In this document: piece by piece, positions 15,614 through 19,334 of the stretch | How positions within the stretch are numbered: position 1 is the first letter of the stretch | Layout of the letters: every line of letters starts with the position of its first letter | Source of the DNA: JAWVZB01 sp033722375 | GTDB taxonomy: Bacteria > Actinomycetota > Nitriliruptoria > Nitriliruptorales > Nitriliruptoraceae | Direction of reading: 5' to 3' | NCBI GenBank assembly: GCA_033722375.1 | Contig: JAWVZB010000061.1 | Span: 1 to 19,334 of the forward strand | Length of the DNA stretch: 19,334 nt | Notes under the pieces: generated by a model | The model's database searches: none | What the model was told of the DNA's origin: nothing | What the model saw: the letters and a program-made list of their open reading frames with translations, nothing else | Position numbers and translations under genes: made by a program

Positions 15614-16822
15614 TTGACAAAGCCCTTCGCCCACGCGAGAGTCCAGGCTCTCAATACCTGCGAAGAGCATCGGATCCCTCGAACGGCAGCGTCGAGCCAG
15701 CACGTATACCGCACGCTACTGGCAGCAGTCATCCTCATCCTGCTCCTGCCCCCCGCCCAAGCTCATGCCGTGAATCGGAAGTTTGTCGAGTACGGCCAGA
15801 CCGCGGGACTCTGTTCGGACACCAACAAGGGCCAGTGGCACTTCGATGGGAGCGAGTGGAATTCGACGTTGAAGGCCCGTTTCGTTGCCGGTTTCGAATC
15901 TTGGTCTCAAGACGTCGAACGCTGGTCGGGCGGGTACCTCGTCACAAACGGAGGACAGGACTGGTCGGCCCGATGGGATGACCTCGGGAGCGCAAGTACT
16001 CATGCTCGCACAGTCTGCATCCTTGGATTGAACAACATCGAGTTCAACACTGAGCGGCTAGGCGACTACCAAGACAACAGCCTGAGCCTTCACGCAGTCG
16101 CGGCCCACGAATGGGGGCACGCCTTCGGCCTTGGGCATGTGGGCACCCTTGACGTACCTAGCGGCAACGGAGGGCCGCCAACAATGGCGACGTGCACCTC
16201 AGCAAGCAGCCGCGCCTCACTCTCCAGCGACGACGAGGCAGCCATCACCTCGCAGAATGAGTCGGTAGATGGCATCTTCGACACAGCTACGGCGAACAGC
16301 TCCTTCGAAGAAAACGAGGCGAGCCATATCGGGTGGTGGAAGCCCCAATCGCTTGGTGAATTCTTCGCATCAAGCTCTGGTGGCGGGGTCGATGGATCCC
16401 CTTGGTATGCCATAATGAAAGGTAACGGGGCATCGAACGCGGCGGCCTACAGCGACACGTATGTGACAGCAGACAACGGACTCATCGGCAAGGCCAGGGC
16501 CAACTACAAGAAGTACTCCTCCGGTGACTACGGAAGCGTCAAAGTCACCTACAAACACCAAGCCTACAACCACTCTGGTAGCAGCTGCGGCAAGTTGAAC
16601 GGTCTCACGTCTATCAGCGGGTGGTACGCCACGTCGAAGGTCTGCTACCCCACCTCGACATGGAACTACTGCACCACGAGCCAGCTCAGCTACGGGGGCG
16701 CAAACTATCGCGTGATCCGCGCTCGAGTAGTTCTGTACAACCGCATGAAGTGGACTATCGACGGCGTAGAACTCCCACAGCGCGTCCGTTTCGACCGCAC
16801 GCGCATTCTTATCGATGATTAA
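15614..16822 (+). CDS. Secreted metzincin (matrixin-like) zinc metalloprotease
   Basis: 402 residues from TTG 15614, the only in-frame ATG/GTG/TTG before the signal sequence; GGAA (15603-15606) sits 7 bases upstream. A hydrophobic stretch (about 33-47) followed by PPAQAHA suggests export with cleavage near residue 52. The catalytic helix HEWGHAFGLGH (165-175) gives three zinc His and general-base E166, and PTMATC (M191) is a plausible Met-turn, together defining a metzincin. No pro-domain with a cysteine switch is evident. Residues after about 225 form a Ser/Gly/Tyr-rich, probably beta-sheet C-terminal domain with several Cys (325, 344, 353) that may form disulfides outside the cell. Substrate unknown. 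Codon use is more A/T-rich than in the chromosomal genes. It is followed 6 bases later by the unknown secreted protein. Confidence 0.88.
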   Translation: MTKPFAHARVQALNTCEEHRIPRTAASSQHVYRTLLAAVILILLLPPAQAHAVNRKFVEYGQTAGLCSDTNKGQWHFDGSEWNSTLKARFVAGFESWSQDVERWSGGYLVTNGGQDWSARWDDLGSASTHARTVCILGLNNIEFNTERLGDYQDNSLSLHAVAAHEWGHAFGLGHVGTLDVPSGNGGPPTMATCTSASSRASLSSDDEAAITSQNESVDGIFDTATANSSFEENEASHIGWWKPQSLGEFFASSSGGGVDGSPWYAIMKGNGASNAAAYSDTYVTADNGLIGKARANYKKYSSGDYGSVKVTYKHQAYNHSGSSCGKLNGLTSISGWYATSKVCYPTSTWNYCTTSQLSYGGANYRVIRARVVLYNRMKWTIDGVELPQRVRFDRTRILIDD

Positions 16823-16828
16823 GATTGG

Positions 16829-18022
16829 ATGAGAGCCATGACGGCAATAACGCGGCGGACGGCCGCCATTCTGGTAGCGGGAGCCCTCGTGGTAACGGCT
16901 GCGATAGCCGGCGCCGCACGACTCATCGACTCGCGAACCATCGTCGACGAAGCCCCCCTTCACCTCGAAACATTGTCGGTGGATGCCGTTATAGTTGGCG
17001 ATCTTGAGGCACCGATGCCAGACACCAAGTTCAAGAGCAACACGCGCTACGCACTCGAAGTGGTCGCGCTTCCGTTCGCGAGGTCAACGCACTACTACCT
17101 CGGTTCAGGAGCCGTGGAACGCACTGACATTCCGAAGGTCGGGGATCGCGTTGAGGTCTCCTTCCCTCCCGAGCTCGAGCTTCAGACCAAGACCCAGTAT
17201 GCAGTTGCAATCGGACGTCCGTACTTTGAGGACGATGCACAACAGCAGGAGTGGCCTTGGCAAGCCAAGTACGTGCTGAACTTGCAGCAAGACGACTTCG
17301 TGCCTGGAACCCCAGACTCGCTACGAGAAGACCTCCAACTCATTGCTGAAGCCGGAGAGACACCTCTCCAAACCATCGTTGCCTACCAGAGGGAGCGAGC
17401 CCCCCGCGTCTCGGCTGACGGAGAGCCGATCGATGAACCGTCATACGGAGATCGCGAGGCACGCCTCATGGCCGCCCGTCGTGCTTCGACCGTTGATCAC
17501 GAGCACGCAACTGACGCACCGCCGGAGCGACGACAGCTACCGCAGCAACTTGCCGACGCACCTCCCGGCCTGGCAGCGGAGTTCGGTCTCAGTGAATTGG
17601 CTCCTTGGGAAGTCGCCGTCGCCTACGACGCCGTGGCAGTAGGGAAGTGGTCATGGGTCGCCCTATACATCGAAGGCGCTGGGTTCATCGGGCCCTACTT
17701 GTTAGCACCAGACCAGGCGGTTACAAGTCTCGACGGCTACGGGCCGCCGACCGGCGCGATCGAGTTGATGCTCTGGCCTGCAGGCCACACACCAGCAGAG
17801 ATCATGCCGGACGATCCGGAAGCCGTCGCCGCGGAACGGTTACGCCTAAGCAGGCTCGATTCGATCGGCGCTAGCGAACGCGCGCGGTTGGACGCTGGCG
17901 GGGCCATTGTCGTGGATCTCCGCGGGGGCGCCACGCAGGCGTACGTGGCTAGCTCGGCCGAGACCGACTCCTTGTACGAACAACTAGCCGATCGTGGAAC
18001 CCCCAGCACGGAGGGAGACTAG
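16829..18022 (+). CDS. Unknown secreted or membrane-anchored protein, co-transcribed with the metalloprotease
   Basis: 397 residues from ATG 16829; ATG 16838 is an alternative start. I do not recognise the family. A basic N-terminus and one hydrophobic segment (about 11-30) predict a signal peptide or N-terminal anchor, so the bulk is extracellular. There are no cysteines. Residues about 45-160 look beta-rich (RYALEVVALPF, KVGDRVEVSF, TQYAVAIGRPY), like an Ig- or fibronectin-type fold. The middle (about 190-250) is polar, charged and probably disordered, and a second compact part (about 255-320) has Trp/Tyr/Gly-rich strands. It begins 6 bases after the metalloprotease stop, so the two are almost certainly one operon. 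It could be a partner, substrate, inhibitor or anchor of the protease; nothing in the sequence chooses among these. Confidence 0.8.
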   Translation: MRAMTAITRRTAAILVAGALVVTAAIAGAARLIDSRTIVDEAPLHLETLSVDAVIVGDLEAPMPDTKFKSNTRYALEVVALPFARSTHYYLGSGAVERTDIPKVGDRVEVSFPPELELQTKTQYAVAIGRPYFEDDAQQQEWPWQAKYVLNLQQDDFVPGTPDSLREDLQLIAEAGETPLQTIVAYQRERAPRVSADGEPIDEPSYGDREARLMAARRASTVDHEHATDAPPERRQLPQQLADAPPGLAAEFGLSELAPWEVAVAYDAVAVGKWSWVALYIEGAGFIGPYLLAPDQAVTSLDGYGPPTGAIELMLWPAGHTPAEIMPDDPEAVAAERLRLSRLDSIGASERARLDAGGAIVVDLRGGATQAYVASSAETDSLYEQLADRGTPSTEGD

Positions 18023-18058
18023 CTCTTGCGAAGAGAAGACACGGCGGCCGACTATCCG

Positions 18059-18436
18059 TCAGACATCATTTGTACCCATTCCGCTCTCGGGACGACCCAC
18101 CTCACGTGTCAGTTCCACGATCAGCTCGTCAAGATGTCCGGAGTTCAGTCGCGAACTCAGCAACTCAATAGCCTGAGCGAGCAGCTCTAATCGAGTCGCC
18201 CGAGCCTCCTCTCCTTCCTGTCGGTGCACCTGGGCAATACCTCGGAGGCGCAAACCCATCCCCCGAACTCGCAAGGCACCCCAAGCGCCAGGGATGTGGC
18301 CGCTATCACGGCCCGGCCAGCACAGCCGAAGACTCGCTTGTTCTTCAGTCCGGATTCTTGTTATCGGATCACGGTCGACCCCACTTGCCACCCTGCCGAC
18401 GATCTCAGAGTCTCTGTTCAAATTCACCTGTCCCAC
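18059..18436 (-). pseudogene. Doubtful minus-strand reading frame, possibly a decayed gene
   Basis: A 125-codon frame whose C-terminal half (about 60-115) reads like amphipathic helices, with EEARATRLELLAQAIELLSS and HLDELIVELTREVG. The pattern faintly recalls TPR tails of LuxR-type or STAND ATPase regulators. The frame stays open upstream to about 18515 without a good start, and a protein-like stretch in another frame (about 18475-18540) suggests a frameshifted remnant. There is no Shine-Dalgarno before GTG 18436; an internal ATG would leave only 66 residues. I cannot assign a function. Confidence 0.3.
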
Positions 18437-18690
18437 CCAGCCGGTCAGGCGAGCCTCGCATCCAGGTCTCTCGGGAATGTCTATGCCGCTAGCACGAGAA
18501 TCCAGCGGGCGTGGTCATCCGACCCGAATGCGACTAGCTTCCGTCCAACCTGCGCGACTCAAGACGTGGTGTGGTGGCCCTCGGGCCAGCCCTGAACCCC
18601 AAGTCCCCTGCCCGGGCCAGCTCAGACGCGAGAGCTTGAGCAATCGATTCGCACTACGGAGAATGGACGTGACCACCATTGGAGGATGGC
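18437..18690. other. Non-coding or decayed stretch
   Basis: No supported gene. It holds possible remnants of the minus-strand frame described above and the upstream region of the winged-helix gene. No promoter or terminator is convincing. Confidence 0.4.
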
Positions 18691-19113
18691 GTGATTGCGG
18701 CAAAGGCTCCCGTCTCCGGGGCAAGCGAGGCCGTCCGACAGGCTCATGACGCTGCGGTTTGCGAGCTTGAGGAAGCCCTTGAGGCGCGACAACAAATCGA
18801 AGATCGAATCCTCGCTCTCGAAGACCTGGTTTCAACTCTCGAGACCATCACCCGCAAGGCGATACCCGATGCCCCCAGAATGGGCATCAAGAGCTCCTCG
18901 GCGTCCAATGAGAGTCGCGTCTCCGCCATCGAACGGCTTCTTGAGCATGCGGATGGTCCCCTCTCGCCGCAAGACATCCAGGAGCTTCTCCGAGCAGAAG
19001 GCCGCGAGGAGTCTCGGAAGGACATTGCCTCAGCACTGTCCTATCTCGGCACGAACGACCGCGCCGAACGCCTTGACCGAGGCGTGTGGACCAACTACCG
19101 ACCTGCTCGGTAG
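18691..19113 (+). CDS. Coiled-coil plus winged-helix putative DNA-binding protein
   Basis: 140 residues from GTG 18691, chosen because GGAGG (18681-18685) lies 5 bases upstream; TTG 18679 would add 4 residues. Residues about 12-56 are a charged heptad-rich helix (ELEEALEARQQIEDRILALEDL) predicted to form a coiled coil. Residues about 75-138 look like a winged helix-turn-helix: helix SRVSAIERLLEH, LSPQDIQELLRAEG, recognition-helix candidate SRKDIASALSYLG, and wing RLDRGVWTNYRP. A dimeric DNA-binding regulator of the element is the simplest reading. Its position at the end opposite the integrase, just before the right arm sites, also allows an accessory recombination or excision role, but there is no direct evidence for that. 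Confidence 0.75.
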   Translation: MIAAKAPVSGASEAVRQAHDAAVCELEEALEARQQIEDRILALEDLVSTLETITRKAIPDAPRMGIKSSSASNESRVSAIERLLEHADGPLSPQDIQELLRAEGREESRKDIASALSYLGTNDRAERLDRGVWTNYRPAR

Positions 19114-19189
19114 GCGGGTTAGCATCCCCGGGTTCGGTAGAGACAATGGTGTGCCCCCGCTCGCGTGGAGTCGGGTTGCTGGATGTGCA

Positions 19190-19219
19190 TGCCAAGTCAT
19201 GCCAAATCGTGCCAACTGC
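19190..19219 (+). repeat. Right arm-type integrase sites (three 10-bp tandem repeats)
   Basis: TGCCAAGTCA, TGCCAAATCG and TGCCAACTGC follow each other without gaps. The middle unit is identical to a left-end unit (14663-14672). They lie about 70 bp inside attR, in the same orientation as the left pair. Confidence 0.7.
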
Positions 19220-19288
19220 GGACGTCGCGGGGCTCTCTCATTTGCCTCAGTTCGCTGGTATTCGCCAGGTTCGAGCCAGATGCTGTAC

Positions 19289-19334
19289 CTACGGATCAGG
19301 CGGCCGGGGGTTCGAATCCCTCCCAGCGCGCAAC
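19289..19334 (+). repeat. attR: right 46-bp direct repeat (tRNA-Arg 3' fragment)
   Basis: Perfect copy of 14533-14578, covering the tRNA-Arg anticodon loop to 4 bases past its end. The upstream sequence does not match a tRNA 5' half, so this is a fragment. The window stops here, so the identity may extend further. Confidence 0.9.

Larger units (their letters stand above)
14533..19334. mobile_element. Small tRNA-Arg-integrated genomic element with decayed integrase
   Basis: The element is bounded by 46-bp perfect direct repeats (14533-14578 and 19289-19334). The first overlaps the 3' half of tRNA-Arg; the second is a tRNA fragment without a 5' half. Inside are a tyrosine-integrase remnant next to the tRNA, putative arm-type sites near both ends, a metalloprotease, an unknown secreted protein and a winged-helix protein. 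Composition is more A/T-rich than the region to the left. With no integrase catalytic domain, no transfer genes and no replication gene, it is probably immobile unless served in trans. Confidence 0.85.

Noticed and set aside
15614..15619. TTGACA as a -35 promoter box
   Set aside because: It coincides with the TTG start of the metalloprotease, and no -10-like sequence lies about 17 bases downstream.
18294..18749. Plus-strand frame of 151 codons
   Set aside because: Composition is not protein-like and it runs into the better-supported winged-helix gene in a different frame.
19190..19219. 10-bp tandem repeats as plasmid-type replication iterons or a CRISPR array
   Set aside because: There is no replication protein gene and no unique spacers. 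The shared copies at both element ends next to the att repeats fit integrase arm sites better.

Overview
The window is high-GC DNA with strongly G/C-ending codons. It looks like an actinobacterium (Acidimicrobiia- or Nitriliruptoria-like lineages would fit). This rests on composition, the abundance of zinc-ribbon/cyclase/AAA-ATPase proteins and a tRNA-Ser(GCT)-tRNA-Arg(ACG) pair; no marker gene fixes the taxon.

Region 1 (1-13359) is a signalling block. A class III nucleotide cyclase fused to an AAA ATPase (minus strand, cut by the left edge) is divergent from a tightly packed plus-strand run of seven genes. In order these are: a VOC/methylmalonyl-CoA-epimerase-like protein; a second, 1206-residue cyclase-ATPase-TPR protein; a CPPED1-like metallophosphoesterase; a response regulator fused to a cysteine-less thioredoxin-reductase-like flavoprotein; a histidine kinase with an N-terminal cyclic-nucleotide-binding domain and a C-terminal UBP zinc finger; and two tandem membrane GAF histidine kinases. 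The first of those two kinases has lost its phospho-acceptor His and its ATP-binding motifs, so it is a pseudokinase coupled by a 4-base overlap to an intact paralogue. The layout suggests one circuit: cyclase makes cNMP, the cNMP-binding kinase senses it, and the REC-flavoprotein is the redox output. The coupling is inferred from gene order and motifs.

Region 2 (13352-14574) holds a convergent YihY/BrkB-family membrane protein, a strong hairpin, tRNA-Ser(GCT) and tRNA-Arg(ACG).

Region 3 (14533-19334) is a small integrated element of about 4.8 kb, not marked by any intact mobility gene. A 46-bp perfect direct repeat runs from the first base of the tRNA-Arg anticodon loop to just past the tRNA end, and recurs as the last 46 bases of the window (attL/attR). 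Just inside both ends lie tandem 10-bp repeats of the type TGCCAAATCG, the expected form of arm-type integrase sites. The integrase keeps its DNA-binding domains but has no catalytic domain. Cargo: a secreted metzincin metalloprotease, a co-oriented secreted or anchored protein of unknown family, and a coiled-coil/winged-helix protein at the right end. About 670 bp between the last two holds only a doubtful, possibly decayed minus-strand reading frame. The island is visibly richer in A/T than the left part.
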